This document shows, one piece after another, positions 17,880-26,131 of a stretch of DNA of 64,000 nucleotides (its first letter is position 1; every line of letters starts with the position of its first letter). This DNA comes from Agarivorans sp. TSD2052 (GTDB lineage: Bacteria; Pseudomonadota; Gammaproteobacteria; Enterobacterales; Celerinatantimonadaceae), in contig NZ_CP096670.1 of NCBI RefSeq assembly GCF_023238625.1, positions 3,981,001 to 4,045,000 on the forward strand, in the 5' to 3' direction. Made by a program: the position numbers and the translations under genes. The notes under the pieces are model-generated. The model made no database searches and had not been told where the DNA came from. It saw only the letters and a list, made by a program, of their open reading frames with translations.

Positions 17880-18237
17880 AGGCTCACCTCCTAGTCATAG
17901 TTTTCCACAACTACACCAAGCTAGGCAGCAGGATTATTGGTTTTGCGATCTAACAATATAATTTTCCTTTAATTGAAGAAAAAATCGTACCGTCATGATA
18001 AAAAACTGTGCTAAATGAAGCTGTTAAAGAGTATATCGAGTTAGATAGTTTGAAGGGTTCTGCTTTGTAGCTTTCAAGCAACTAGGCGCGGGAATACCTA
18101 AGTAAAGCTGTTGATTGTGAAATACTACTGGGGGGTGTATTTGCTTCCTCTGAGGTATTGAGGAGAGCCGGTTCGCCTGATCGGCGATTACATCGTTGTT
18201 ACTGTCTTACTTACTACTATGTATACTTGGTCTGAGA
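17880..18237. other. Gap upstream of the acyltransferase operon
   Basis: About 360 bases. It must hold the promoter for the leftward acyltransferase operon and the 3' end of the leftward small-ORF cluster. A weak hairpin (TCGCC-tgat-GGCGA, near 18173-18187) has no U-tract. No further gene was seen. Confidence 0.4.
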
Positions 18238-18324
18238 TTAACGGCTTAATTCAGCTAAACGTTGCTCTTCAGTTTTTTGATTTTGTGTGTAGCTTAGTGC
18301 TACCCAACCGATTAAATTCATCAT
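18238..18324 (-). CDS. Tandem tiny protein C, 28 residues
   Basis: Starts MMNLIGWVALSY and ends EEQRLAELSR. Short hydrophobic N-terminal half and a charged C-terminal half. GAGAG precedes the ATG by nine bases. Two neighbouring ORFs on the same strand share its length, layout and C-terminal motif, and the middle one also shares LVALSY/WVALSY. I know no named family. The repeated gene structure with ribosome binding sites is the argument for coding; ATG at 18321 is an alternative start. Confidence 0.6.
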   Translation of the reverse strand: MMNLIGWVALSYTQNQKTEEQRLAELSR

Positions 18325-18351
18325 AACTTTTCTCTCTATAGTCTTTGTTAA

Positions 18352-18438
18352 TTAGCGACGTAGTTCTTCTAGTTTCTCTTCGTCAGTTTTTTTGTAACCT
18401 AGGTAGCTAAGGGCAACCAATCCTAAAAAATCGTACAT
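18352..18438 (-). CDS. Tandem tiny protein B, 28 residues
   Basis: Starts MYDFLGLVALSYLGYKK and ends EEKLEELRR. Its core FLGLVALSY closely matches LIGWVALSY of protein C, and KKTDEEKLEEL matches QKTEEQRLAEL. The ATG follows AAGAGA. It lies 27 bases upstream of protein C and 27 bases downstream of protein A, so the three are probably co-transcribed. The hydrophobic half is too short to be certain of spanning the membrane; it could insert or bind as an amphipathic helix. Confidence 0.6.
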   Translation of the reverse strand: MYDFLGLVALSYLGYKKTDEEKLEELRR

Positions 18439-18465
18439 AATGTTATCTCTTGTTTAATTGAATGA

Positions 18466-18546
18466 TTAACGGCTGCGTTCAGCTAAGCTTTTTTGGGCAT
18501 CAACTTTGCTTGATTGTAATGCGTAAAATAATCCGAATAATTCCAT
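18466..18546 (-). CDS. Tandem tiny protein A, 26 residues
   Basis: Starts MELFGLFYALQSSK and ends QKSLAERSR. It shares the FG(L)-hydrophobic core and the LAE-SR end with proteins B and C, but is the most divergent. AGGTGG precedes the ATG by about eight bases. It is the first clearly related member of the cluster; a possible 27-codon ORF without strong similarity lies upstream. Confidence 0.55.
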   Translation of the reverse strand: MELFGLFYALQSSKVDAQKSLAERSR

Positions 18547-18570
18547 AATATTTCCACCTATTGGTTAACT

Positions 18571-18654
18571 TTAGTTTTTGAAGAAACTACTCAGCAAAGC
18601 ATTTTGTTGGTTAATTTCTTCTACGGGTTTAATTTTATGAGACCTGAGACACAT
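18571..18654 (-). CDS. Possible tiny ORF at the head of the small-protein cluster
   Basis: A 27-codon frame starting MCLRSHKIKPVEEINQQ and ending SSFFKN, 24 bases upstream of tiny protein A. It has no convincing ribosome binding site and no clear similarity to the three downstream proteins. Its even spacing with them is the main argument for it; it could equally be untranslated leader. Confidence 0.25.
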   Translation of the reverse strand: MCLRSHKIKPVEEINQQNALLSSFFKN

Positions 18655-18720
18655 TTAGTATTACTTTTTTTGGTTTAATTATTACTAAATTTAACTTTTT
18701 GTAATAATATTACCAAATAT
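18655..18720 (-). promoter_or_regulatory. AT-rich promoter region with repeated GTAATA elements
   Basis: Copies of TTAGTA(A)TA-like sequence recur: TTAGTATTACT, AATTATTACTAAA and GTAATAATATTACC. On the minus strand TTGGTA and TAAATT with a 17-bp spacer could serve as a sigma-70 promoter for the small-ORF cluster. The repeats may bind a regulator. The rest of the gap to 18890 shows nothing further. Confidence 0.35.
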
Positions 18721-18890
18721 TCATTTGGCATCGTTTTCATAAAGCATGAAAAGCAGCTTTTCAAAAAACAAAACCTAGATCACGCTTTAGCAAACAGGAG
18801 CGCAGCTTTAAACGTCAAGCGCTTTTACTGCGTAAAACTGAGTTATGCTAATCGATTGTTAAGGACTTATTTAAAAACTAAGGTTAAACA

Positions 18891-19844
18891 ATGAAAGCAA
18901 TTCAGGCTCAGCACCACGGTGACCAACTTCAATTGAACCAATGTCCAGACCTGGTCGCAAATGACGACCAATTACTGATAGCCGTAGAGGCTGCAGGCGT
19001 TAACCCCGTTGATACCTATATTGTTGCAGGTACCAATAATTACACCGCGTCTTTCCCGCATACCCCTGGTAAAGACGCCGCGGGAACCATTCGCCAAGTA
19101 GGCGCGAACGTCAAAGGCTTTGCCGTAGGTCAGCGAGTCTATTGTGCAGGAACGTTAAGTGGCGCTAGCGCCCAGCTGTGTTTAGCCACACCTCAACAAG
19201 TATTTCCTCTATCTGATAACTTAAGTTTTGAGCAGGGTGCATGTTTAGGCACACCTTACGCCACTGCTTGGCGCGCACTGTTTATAAGAGCCCATTGCCA
19301 AGCGGCAGAAACAGTATTAATTCATGGCGCCAGTGGTGGTGTAGGCTTAGCGGCAATTCAGTTGGCAAAAGCAGCTGGATGTGTAGTTTATGCCACAGCA
19401 GGTAGTGAAGCCGGCTTAACATTATTAAAGCAACAAGGCGCGGATGTCGTCGTTAATCACCATGAACCACAGCATTATCAGCAACTACAACAAGCTGGTC
19501 CCGTTGATGTGGTGCTAGAGATGTTGGCTAATCAAAATTTGGGAGACGACCTGCCCTTGCTTAATAAAGGAGGTCGCGTAGTAGTAATCGGTAGCCGAGG
19601 CCCAGTAGAAATAAACCCACGGGACTTAATGGCTAGAGACGCGTGTGTAATGGGAATGGCTTTGGCCAACGCTGATGGCGTTCAATTGAACAAGATCCAT
19701 GCGGCACTTTATGCAGGAGCCAATGCTGGTTTTGTGCAGCCGGTGATAGCAAAACGCTTTAACCTTGCAGAGACAGGTGCTGCACACACCGCGGTTATGC
19801 AAGCCGGCGCGAGCGGAAACATAGTGATTAATACCCAGCAATAA
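18891..19844 (+). CDS. NADPH:quinone reductase-like MDR oxidoreductase
   Basis: A 317-residue zinc-free medium-chain dehydrogenase of the quinone oxidoreductase/zeta-crystallin group. The N-terminal GroES-like part contains EAAGVNPVDTYIVAG, PHTPGKDAAG and VKGFAVGQRVY; the nucleotide-binding fold has VLIHGASGGVGLAAIQLAKAAG (about residues 140-160), in which the AxxGxxG pattern favours NADPH. The zinc-ligand residues of alcohol dehydrogenases are absent. It probably reduces quinones or related carbonyls. It is a single gene followed by a strong terminator and shares its upstream gap with the tiny-protein cluster. Confidence 0.88.
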   Translation: MKAIQAQHHGDQLQLNQCPDLVANDDQLLIAVEAAGVNPVDTYIVAGTNNYTASFPHTPGKDAAGTIRQVGANVKGFAVGQRVYCAGTLSGASAQLCLATPQQVFPLSDNLSFEQGACLGTPYATAWRALFIRAHCQAAETVLIHGASGGVGLAAIQLAKAAGCVVYATAGSEAGLTLLKQQGADVVVNHHEPQHYQQLQQAGPVDVVLEMLANQNLGDDLPLLNKGGRVVVIGSRGPVEINPRDLMARDACVMGMALANADGVQLNKIHAALYAGANAGFVQPVIAKRFNLAETGAAHTAVMQAGASGNIVINTQQ

Positions 19845-19866
19845 TTGCCAATAGTGAGGCATTGAA

Positions 19867-19892
19867 GAAAAGCGGCCTAGGCCGCTTTTTTG
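19867..19892. terminator. Bidirectional terminator
   Basis: AAAAGCGGCC-ta-GGCCGCTTTT with T runs on both strands between the convergent oxidoreductase and TRAP binding-protein genes. Confidence 0.9.
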
Positions 19893-19903
19893 CTGCTCAG
19901 TGA

Positions 19904-20971
19904 TTATAAGTCTTTGGTACTTTCTAAATAGCCATAGTCTGATATTAGCGTATAGGCTCGTGCCTTTTCAGTGAAGGCTTGCTGTGAGTCAATGATCTGT
20001 TTAGCTAAAGGATCACGGCTAGCATGCTCCGCCAGCAATTCGTCGTTGGCTTTTTTGAGCGCACTTAGCACCTCTTTTGGAAACGTACGCACTTTAATAT
20101 CAGGGTACTCTTGAAGCATGGTTGCCCAGTTATTGGTACTCATTGCGGTGGCTTCAACATAGATGTCGAAGGCCGTTGCACGCATTGCCGTTTCTAAGAT
20201 CACTTGCAAGTCTTTTGGCAGGGTCTCAAATTTCTTCTTATTCACTAAGAACATATTCTCAGAGCCAGGTTCATGCCAACCCGTGTAGTAGTAGGGGGCA
20301 ATTTTATGAAACCCCATACGTAAATCTAATGAAGGCCCTACCCACTCTAGTGCATCAATGGTATTGCGTTCTAACGCGGTATACAGCTCTGCCGGTGGAA
20401 TGTTAACTGGGGTAGCGCCCAATTTAGCCAACACTTCCCCGGCAAAACCGGGAATACGCATCTTCAGGTTTTGTAAGTCTTCTACGCTGTTAATCTCATT
20501 GCGGAACCATCCGCCCATTTGAACGCCGGTGTTTCCTCCAGGAAACGTCAGTAAGTTGTGAGGCTCATATACCTTCGCCATTAACTCCTTACCTCCTCCG
20601 TAGGCATACCAAGCATGTTGTTCCATGGCGGTCATACCAAAAGGCATAGTAGTGAAATATAAGGTATTAGGTACTTTGCCCTTATAGTAGTACGAAGCTG
20701 AGTGCCCCATATCGTACTGACCACTTTTGACCAAATCAAAAATACCAAGCGGTGCTTTGTGTTTGTTGGCTGAGTCAACGCGGATTTGGAGGCGACCATT
20801 AGACATTTGCTCTGCCATGTTGGCAAAACGTTGCACACCCGTGTCTAGTAATGGGAATTTAGTGGGCCAAGTCTCAGCTAGCTTGAGCTTATAAACTTTG
20901 TCTTGGGCGACAGTTGTTAGCGACAAACAACCCAGGGCTAATGCTACAAAGCACTGCAATCCTTTTCTCAT
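19904..20971 (-). CDS. TRAP transporter substrate-binding protein (DctP family)
   Basis: A 355-residue periplasmic protein with an Sec signal peptide (cleavage near AQDKVYK). The DctP fold is indicated by LKLAETWPTKFPLLDTGVQRFA near the mature N-terminus, the NLKMRIPGFAGEVLAKLGATPVNIPPAELYTALERNTIDALEWVGP central region, which includes the conserved carboxylate-binding Arg, and the Cterminal helix. Such proteins deliver organic acids to TRAP membrane subunits. No dctQ or dctM gene lies near it, so it is an orphan here and its partner must be elsewhere. AAGGACA precedes the ATG. Confidence 0.88.
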   Translation of the reverse strand: MRKGLQCFVALALGCLSLTTVAQDKVYKLKLAETWPTKFPLLDTGVQRFANMAEQMSNGRLQIRVDSANKHKAPLGIFDLVKSGQYDMGHSASYYYKGKVPNTLYFTTMPFGMTAMEQHAWYAYGGGKELMAKVYEPHNLLTFPGGNTGVQMGGWFRNEINSVEDLQNLKMRIPGFAGEVLAKLGATPVNIPPAELYTALERNTIDALEWVGPSLDLRMGFHKIAPYYYTGWHEPGSENMFLVNKKKFETLPKDLQVILETAMRATAFDIYVEATAMSTNNWATMLQEYPDIKVRTFPKEVLSALKKANDELLAEHASRDPLAKQIIDSQQAFTEKARAYTLISDYGYLESTKDL

Positions 20972-21116
20972 GATATGTCCTTATATGTAGGGAACGCGTA
21001 GTTTTTATTATGTTGTGTTATAGCTGAAGCCAAACTGATATTTGGCATTCATTAACAGAATAGTAACAGACCATAGGCCTCACTCAAACCCGCCTACAAA
21101 CTCGCGCCCTACAGAG

Positions 21117-21148
21117 CAAAAAAGCCTTCCCATATAGGAAGGCTTTTT
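21117..21148 (-). terminator. Terminator of aqpZ
   Basis: AAGCCTTCC-catata-GGAAGGCTT stem with long A/T flanks, 34 bases after the aqpZ stop. Confidence 0.85.
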
Positions 21149-21181
21149 TTAGGGGCAAACACTAAAAATAACGAATTAACT

Positions 21182-21880
21182 TTAGTTTTTAGCCGCTATC
21201 TGTTTGTACATTAAGGCGGCACAAACAGCCCCGATGATCGGCGCTACCCAAAATAGCCAAAGCTGATTGAGGGCAATCCCCCCTTCTATTAACGCTGGAG
21301 CGGTGCTTCGAGCCGGATTAACCGACGTATTGGTTACTGGGATCGAGATTAAGTGAATCAGGGTTAAGCCTAAGCCAATCGCGATTGGCGCAAACCCCGC
21401 TGGCGCTCGGTCGTCTGTCGCCCCCAAGATGATAAATATAAACATAAAGGTCATCACCATTTCACAGACAAACGCAGCGATCAGGGTATAACCTCCAGGT
21501 GAATGTAAATCGTAACCATTGCTGGCTAAACCGTGACTTGCTAGATCATAGTCTGCATTGCCACTGGCAATCAGATATAAAATAATTGCCCCAACAAAGC
21601 CCCCTAAAAGTTGGGCACAAATATACGGGAATACGTCCACTTTTGAAAAACGGCCCGCAGCCATCAAGCCAATAGTTACGGCGGGGTTTAAGTGACATCC
21701 TGAAATGTGGCCAATGGCATAAGCCATCGTCAACACAGTAAGACCAAAGGCGATAGATACGCCAACTAGCCCAATACCGACTTCAGGAAAGGCTGCAGCT
21801 AACACTGCACTACCACACCCACCTAGCACTAACCAAAAAGTTCCAATTCCTTCTGCGATTAAACGATTAAACAAAGGCAT
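21182..21880 (-). CDS. aqpZ: Aquaporin Z
   Basis: Water channel of the inner membrane, 232 residues (E. coli AqpZ 231), six membrane helices and two half helices. Both NPA loops are present ([12 protein letters not shown] and [15 protein letters not shown]). The narrow Arg of the filter follows the second NPA, and the His ([12 protein letters not shown]) and Thr positions match AqpZ rather than glycerol facilitators. The ATG at 21880 follows AAGGAGAG; a six-residue upstream extension is rejected. It is a single gene with its own terminator. Confidence 0.93.
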   Translation of the reverse strand: MPLFNRLIAEGIGTFWLVLGGCGSAVLAAAFPEVGIGLVGVSIAFGLTVLTMAYAIGHISGCHLNPAVTIGLMAAGRFSKVDVFPYICAQLLGGFVGAIILYLIASGNADYDLASHGLASNGYDLHSPGGYTLIAAFVCEMVMTFMFIFIILGATDDRAPAGFAPIAIGLGLTLIHLISIPVTNTSVNPARSTAPALIEGGIALNQLWLFWVAPIIGAVCAALMYKQIAAKN

Positions 21881-22190
21881 GTTTGCTCTCCTTTTCAAAC
21901 ATTTATAAAGCGAAGCAACAAATTTGCATCGCAGCCTAACTATAGGCTACCACTACTAAAAGGTTTAGTTTTTTCAATGCAATTTCAAACATGGCTCACC
22001 CGCACTGCTTAATCGCTCAGTACAGAGCCTTTTGACGACACAGATAAAAATTTTTTCGCGTAACTATCTTTCATCGTCAGATAACCCCGATCAGTATATA
22101 CAGTTAAATTAGGCCTCAAATTCAGATAATTAATAGAACAAATGCTATACTCGCCGCGTTTTCATCTTTAGAGACTTGTTTAGGAGATTT
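21881..22190. other. Divergent gap between aqpZ and the YfaZ-like gene
   Basis: About 310 bases holding two divergent promoters. For the rightward gene an extended -10 (TGC-TATACT, 22144-22152) is visible about 40 bases before the start codon, followed by GC-rich sequence; no good -35 was found. Nothing else was recognised. Confidence 0.4.
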
Positions 22191-22730
22191 ATGTTTAACC
22201 GTTCTTTGTTAGTTGCGAGCCTATTGGCTATCGCTTCGCCCGCCGCTTATGCCACACAATTTAATTTTGACCTAAATAATGATGCCTTTGAAGCAGGCTT
22301 TGGCACTGCCATAGGGCCTGGTGCAGAAGTATCAGCCAATTACATGTATTCTCGCCCCGAGGGCGACTTGGCTGATATCGGCATTAAAGCCACTCATCAA
22401 CATGAAATTCATAAATTTTCAATCGGCGCTAAATTTACGAAATTATGGGCAAACAATCGTGCCAATGCCCATGCTGCGGCGATTGGTGGAGACTATGCGA
22501 TTACCGTTGCTCAAAACTTAACGGTTTCGGGTAGCGCGTACTATGCTCCATCGGTATTAACTAGCAGTGAACTTAATCGTTATTACGACCTAGATGCAAA
22601 AATAGCCTACTCAATCATGCCGCAAGCAGACGTGTACTTGGGTTACCGCGCCATTCAGTTTCGTTATAGCAACCAGCAAGACCTAGACTTTAATAAAGGC
22701 TTGTATATTGGTGCAGCATTTAATTTCTAA
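22191..22730 (+). CDS. YfaZ-family outer membrane protein
   Basis: A 179-residue protein with a signal peptide (cleavage near AYA-TQF) and an outer-membrane beta-barrel pattern: alternating polar and hydrophobic strands and a terminal phenylalanine (GLYIGAAFNF). The sequence resembles the YfaZ family, of unknown role. The ATG at 22191 has AGGAG before it. It lies between aqpZ and the sugar ABC operon; if it were a sugar porin it could serve that operon, but a terminator separates them and the two are convergent. Confidence 0.75.
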   Translation: MFNRSLLVASLLAIASPAAYATQFNFDLNNDAFEAGFGTAIGPGAEVSANYMYSRPEGDLADIGIKATHQHEIHKFSIGAKFTKLWANNRANAHAAAIGGDYAITVAQNLTVSGSAYYAPSVLTSSELNRYYDLDAKIAYSIMPQADVYLGYRAIQFRYSNQQDLDFNKGLYIGAAFNF

Positions 22731-22737
22731 CGACAAA

Positions 22738-22768
22738 TAAAAAAGCCCTGTTAAACAGGGCCTTTTAT
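22738..22768. terminator. Bidirectional terminator
   Basis: AAAAGCCCTGT-taa-ACAGGGCCTTTT, with T runs both ways, between the YfaZ-like gene and the convergent sugar-binding protein gene. Confidence 0.85.
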
Positions 22769-22786
22769 TGGAAGAACAACGCGAGC

Positions 22787-24016
22787 TTACTTAAATGTAC
22801 GTTGGCGAGTTTTCTCTAAACCTTTCAGAATTTTATCCAAGCGGTCAGGGTGAACCATAAACTCTTGGAAGCCTTTCATGCCTTCCTTAGCCATAGCAGG
22901 ATCGGTATCACGGTCATAAAACTGTGCAGTACCCGCAGCGGCTCCCAGCATTGCTACACCGGTGTTTAAGAACACATTGTCTTGTGCTTTTGCTTTCTTA
23001 TTCGGTGGAATTTGCAATAAGGCTTTATTAATCTTGGTTTGATTCTCAGGACGAGCCATAAATGCTAGGTATTTTCTAGCGTCTTCTTTGTTTTTAGCTT
23101 TTGATGGAATGTGTAAAGTATCCATTGGTGCATCTTCTGCTACCCCAACCGTTGGGTCGATAATAGGGAACTGAAAGAAGCCCATTTTATCTTTAATCTC
23201 ATCAGGGAAGTTTGGCGTAATAAAGTTACCAATCAGATACATTGCAGCTTTGCCGTTATATAAGAAAGGCTGCGCTTCTTGCCAAGAATATGAAGCATGG
23301 TTTTCGAGGAAATAACCGGGTTCGATCATTTCTTTCCATTTTTCCATGGTTTTCACTACTCGAGGATCAGTATAAGGCACCTTGCCTTCCATCAACTCCA
23401 TATGAAAATCTAAACCGTTAACGCGCAAGTTCATGTAATCAAACCAACCCGCTGCGGTCCATAGGTATTTGGTGCCAATGGCTATTGGCGCAACACCATT
23501 CTCTTTGAGAATTTTAGAAGCCTCTAATAATTCTTCCCATAGGTAAGGTTCATCGATACCGTATTTCTCAAAAATGTCTTTGCGATAATAAATGCCCCAT
23601 TGGTAATAAGTATAAGGAACGCCCCATTGCTTACCGTCAATGGTCATTGCAGGAGCGGCAGTAGCAAAATCTGCTGCCATATCATTTTGCTGCCATATAT
23701 CACTAACATCTTCAAACAAGCCCTTATCAACAAAGGCCTTCATACGGTTACCTGCGTACCAGTGCACAACGTCTGGCGGAGATGTCACCAACCAGTTACG
23801 AATGGTTGTTTTATAGGCTTCATGATCATACAAGTTGTATTTCACTTTAATGTCTGGATATTCTTTCTCAAAATCAGCAATGATTTCTTCAAATGCGGCT
23901 TTAGGTGCAGGGTCTGAAGCATCAGAGTTAATAATCAGTGTCCCCGCGTTGGCATAACTACTGACTAAAGTAGCTAGCGCTATGGCTTGACCACATTGTT
24001 TAAGTGTACTCATCAT
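22787..24016 (-). CDS. Sugar ABC transporter substrate-binding protein
   Basis: A 409-residue extracellular solute-binding protein (family 1) with a signal peptide ending near NAG-TLI. The N-lobe start LIINSDASDPAPKAAFEEIIADFEKEYPDIKV and PPDVVHWYAG, then the AAMYLIGNFI segment and the C-terminal helices, are standard for oligosaccharide and glucoside binding proteins. Aromatic residues (Trp, Tyr) are abundant, as in sugar pockets. It is the last gene of a three-gene operon with two permeases. AAGGAAT precedes the ATG. The exact sugar cannot be told. Confidence 0.88.
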   Translation of the reverse strand: MMSTLKQCGQAIALATLVSSYANAGTLIINSDASDPAPKAAFEEIIADFEKEYPDIKVKYNLYDHEAYKTTIRNWLVTSPPDVVHWYAGNRMKAFVDKGLFEDVSDIWQQNDMAADFATAAPAMTIDGKQWGVPYTYYQWGIYYRKDIFEKYGIDEPYLWEELLEASKILKENGVAPIAIGTKYLWTAAGWFDYMNLRVNGLDFHMELMEGKVPYTDPRVVKTMEKWKEMIEPGYFLENHASYSWQEAQPFLYNGKAAMYLIGNFITPNFPDEIKDKMGFFQFPIIDPTVGVAEDAPMDTLHIPSKAKNKEDARKYLAFMARPENQTKINKALLQIPPNKKAKAQDNVFLNTGVAMLGAAAGTAQFYDRDTDPAMAKEGMKGFQEFMVHPDRLDKILKGLEKTRQRTFK

Positions 24017-24039
24017 TTACATTCCTTTTGTTTGTTGTC

Positions 24040-24079
24040 CTTGTGAAGGATCTATCGCTCCCTCATTATTGCTTGAGGG
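24040..24079 (-). repeat. Intergenic hairpins before the binding-protein gene
   Basis: Two short stem-loops (TCCTT-gtg-AAGGA and CCCTCA-8-TGAGGG) in the gap between permease and binding-protein genes. Such elements often raise the level of binding protein relative to permeases; here this is inference. Confidence 0.35.
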
Positions 24080-24084
24080 TGTGT

Positions 24085-24936
24085 TTAGCCTTTGGTCGCC
24101 CCGAGGGTCAACCCAGCAATAAAATGACGCTGCATAGTAAAAAATAGTATGACCGGAGGTAAGGCCGCTACTACTGCTCCAGCTGATATCAACTGCCAAG
24201 ATGCCAACCATTGCCCTTGCAACGCACTGAGTCCTGCGGTAACGGGCCTAACTTCATCACTTTGCACCAATACCAACGCCCAGAAAAAATCGTTCCATAT
24301 AAACGTAAACACTAATACTGCCAAGGCGGCGGTTGCCGGTTTCACCAAGGGCAATACGATGTGCCAGAAAATCTTAAACTCATTGACCCCCTCAACCCTT
24401 GCTGACTCGATCAGCTCAGTAGGTAAACCAACAATAAAGTTACGCATAAACAAGGTACAAAAACCCGTTTGAAAAGCGATATGAAATAAAATGAGGGCCC
24501 AATGCGTATCATAGAGACCAAACTGAATGGTGAGGTCGCGCACCGGAATCATTAATATTTGAAATGGCACAAAGTTACCTGCAATAAAGGTAGCAAAAAT
24601 CCAAATATTTGCCTTAAAGTTATATTTAGCTAAGGCAAAACCGGCCATCGTTGACAAGGCAACACAACCAGCTACTGCAGGCAAAGTAATAATTAAGCTA
24701 TTTAACAGGTATTGAAACATCGGTGTGGCGGTAAATACTTGGGTGTAATTTTCGATTAGCATCCACTCACTGGGCCACCCCCAATAATTCCCTTGGTTGA
24801 TATCATCCAGTGACCTGATCGACGTAGCCATTACTGCGATCAACGGTAGTAGCCACAATATAATGGATATTGGCAATGCCACTCGGTAGCTTATATTGGT
24901 AAAGGCTGATGCCTTCGCTATGGGACGTGGATACAT
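24085..24936 (-). CDS. Sugar ABC transporter permease (MalG type)
   Basis: A 283-residue inner membrane permease with six predicted helices. The EAA loop that contacts the ATPase is visible as ESARVEGVNEFKIFWHIVLPL (about residues 190-209). The first helix region IILWLLPLIAVMATS and the FTFIWNDFFWALVL segment fit the MalG/UgpE group. Its ATG overlaps the stop codon of the upstream permease by one base, showing translational coupling. Confidence 0.92.
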   Translation of the reverse strand: MYPRPIAKASAFTNISYRVALPISIILWLLPLIAVMATSIRSLDDINQGNYWGWPSEWMLIENYTQVFTATPMFQYLLNSLIITLPAVAGCVALSTMAGFALAKYNFKANIWIFATFIAGNFVPFQILMIPVRDLTIQFGLYDTHWALILFHIAFQTGFCTLFMRNFIVGLPTELIESARVEGVNEFKIFWHIVLPLVKPATAALAVLVFTFIWNDFFWALVLVQSDEVRPVTAGLSALQGQWLASWQLISAGAVVAALPPVILFFTMQRHFIAGLTLGATKG

Positions 24937-25868
24937 TACTTTTCACTCCTTATCATCCGCCACAAAAAGTAAGCGATATAAATATCCATAATTAAAAATA
25001 GCACTACTGCTACCGCTGCACCGTAGCCCATACGATAATTAAAGATTGATTCTTCATACATCATATAAGCGAGCACTGTTGAACTTCCCCAAGGACCACC
25101 CGCAGTCATGGTGGCTACGAGGTCGAAAGAGCGCAGAGCCCCAATGACTGTTACTACGATTGCAATGAAAGTGGCTGGGCGCAACTGCGGTAGTACGATA
25201 TACCACAGCATTTTTAAACCCTTAGCATTGTCTAGCCGAGCGGCCTCTAATTGCTCATGATTGAGGTTATTTAAACCTGTTAGATACAAAATCATGCAGT
25301 AGGCAATTTGCGGCCATAAGCCCGCGGCGATAATGCCGTAAGTCACAAGATCTTCGTCAGCTAAAATAGAGACCGGATCACCACCAAAAAAAGTAATTAC
25401 ACTATTCAGCACGCCAAAGCTTGGGTCGTAGAACCAAGAGAACACCAAGCCCACAACGACTTGAGAAATAACAAACGGGAAAAAGAATAAGGCTTTAACT
25501 AAGCGGATTCCGTAAACCTGTTGATTCAAAAATAAGGCAATGGCTAAACCGCAAGGTGGCGCCAACATAAACAACAGCATCCATAAAATGTTATTGGTGA
25601 GCGCTGTCCAAAATTGGTCGCTATCAAACAGTTCTACGTAGTTGCCAAAACCAATAAAGGTTTTTTCGCCAAGCCCATCCCATTCAAAAAAACTTAACCA
25701 AATACTTTGCAAAACCGGAAACAACACATAAATCGAAAAGATGATTAAGGCCGGCCCCAAGAATAACCAAGGCGCTACATCACTGGAGCGTAATCGTTTA
25801 CCCATTTGTGGTTCAACGGCCCCATTGCCGGGCTTTTCTTGGGAGTGACTTGAAGAGTTATTCGCCAT
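24936..25868 (-). CDS. Sugar ABC transporter permease (MalF/UgpA type)
   Basis: A 310-residue permease with a polar 30-residue cytoplasmic N-terminus and six helices. The EAA loop reads EAARLDNAKGLKMLWYIVLPQL. AYMMYEESIFNYRMGYGAAVAVVLF near the end is typical of the group. It is the first gene of the leftward operon and starts about 260 bases from the divergent ATPase gene. Confidence 0.92.
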   Translation of the reverse strand: MANNSSSHSQEKPGNGAVEPQMGKRLRSSDVAPWLFLGPALIIFSIYVLFPVLQSIWLSFFEWDGLGEKTFIGFGNYVELFDSDQFWTALTNNILWMLLFMLAPPCGLAIALFLNQQVYGIRLVKALFFFPFVISQVVVGLVFSWFYDPSFGVLNSVITFFGGDPVSILADEDLVTYGIIAAGLWPQIAYCMILYLTGLNNLNHEQLEAARLDNAKGLKMLWYIVLPQLRPATFIAIVVTVIGALRSFDLVATMTAGGPWGSSTVLAYMMYEESIFNYRMGYGAAVAVVLFLIMDIYIAYFLWRMIRSEK

Positions 25869-26022
25869 TTTTTAATGTTCCTTTTTTACCTGCTGTAAAC
25901 AACAAAACCAGCTAAAACAACCAAAACAACCTGATTGCCACAGCATTACAGCAAGCTAACCTAATCACTAGAGTGCTTAACGACTCATCAACATAATAAA
26001 ATTTAGATCAAATATTGTGATG

Positions 26023-26036
26023 TGTAAACGTTTTCA
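26023..26036. promoter_or_regulatory. LacI-type operator in the divergent sugar-transport promoter
   Basis: TGTAAACGTTTTCA has the AACGTT core and near two-fold symmetry of LacI/GalR-family operators. It lies between the leftward permease operon and the rightward ATPase gene, about 100 bp from the latter. No LacI-family gene occurs in the window. Confidence 0.6.
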
Positions 26037-26131
26037 TTGTGGAATTGTTAAGGTAAAGTAACGAACTATGATCAACATCATACTTGTTTAGTTGCTAAGG
26101 TTAGAAGTAACCACCAAATCAGGGGCAGAAT

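Noticed and set aside
17880..18237. Fourth copy of the tiny protein downstream of protein C
   Set aside because: No frame with the shared core or end was found in this stretch.
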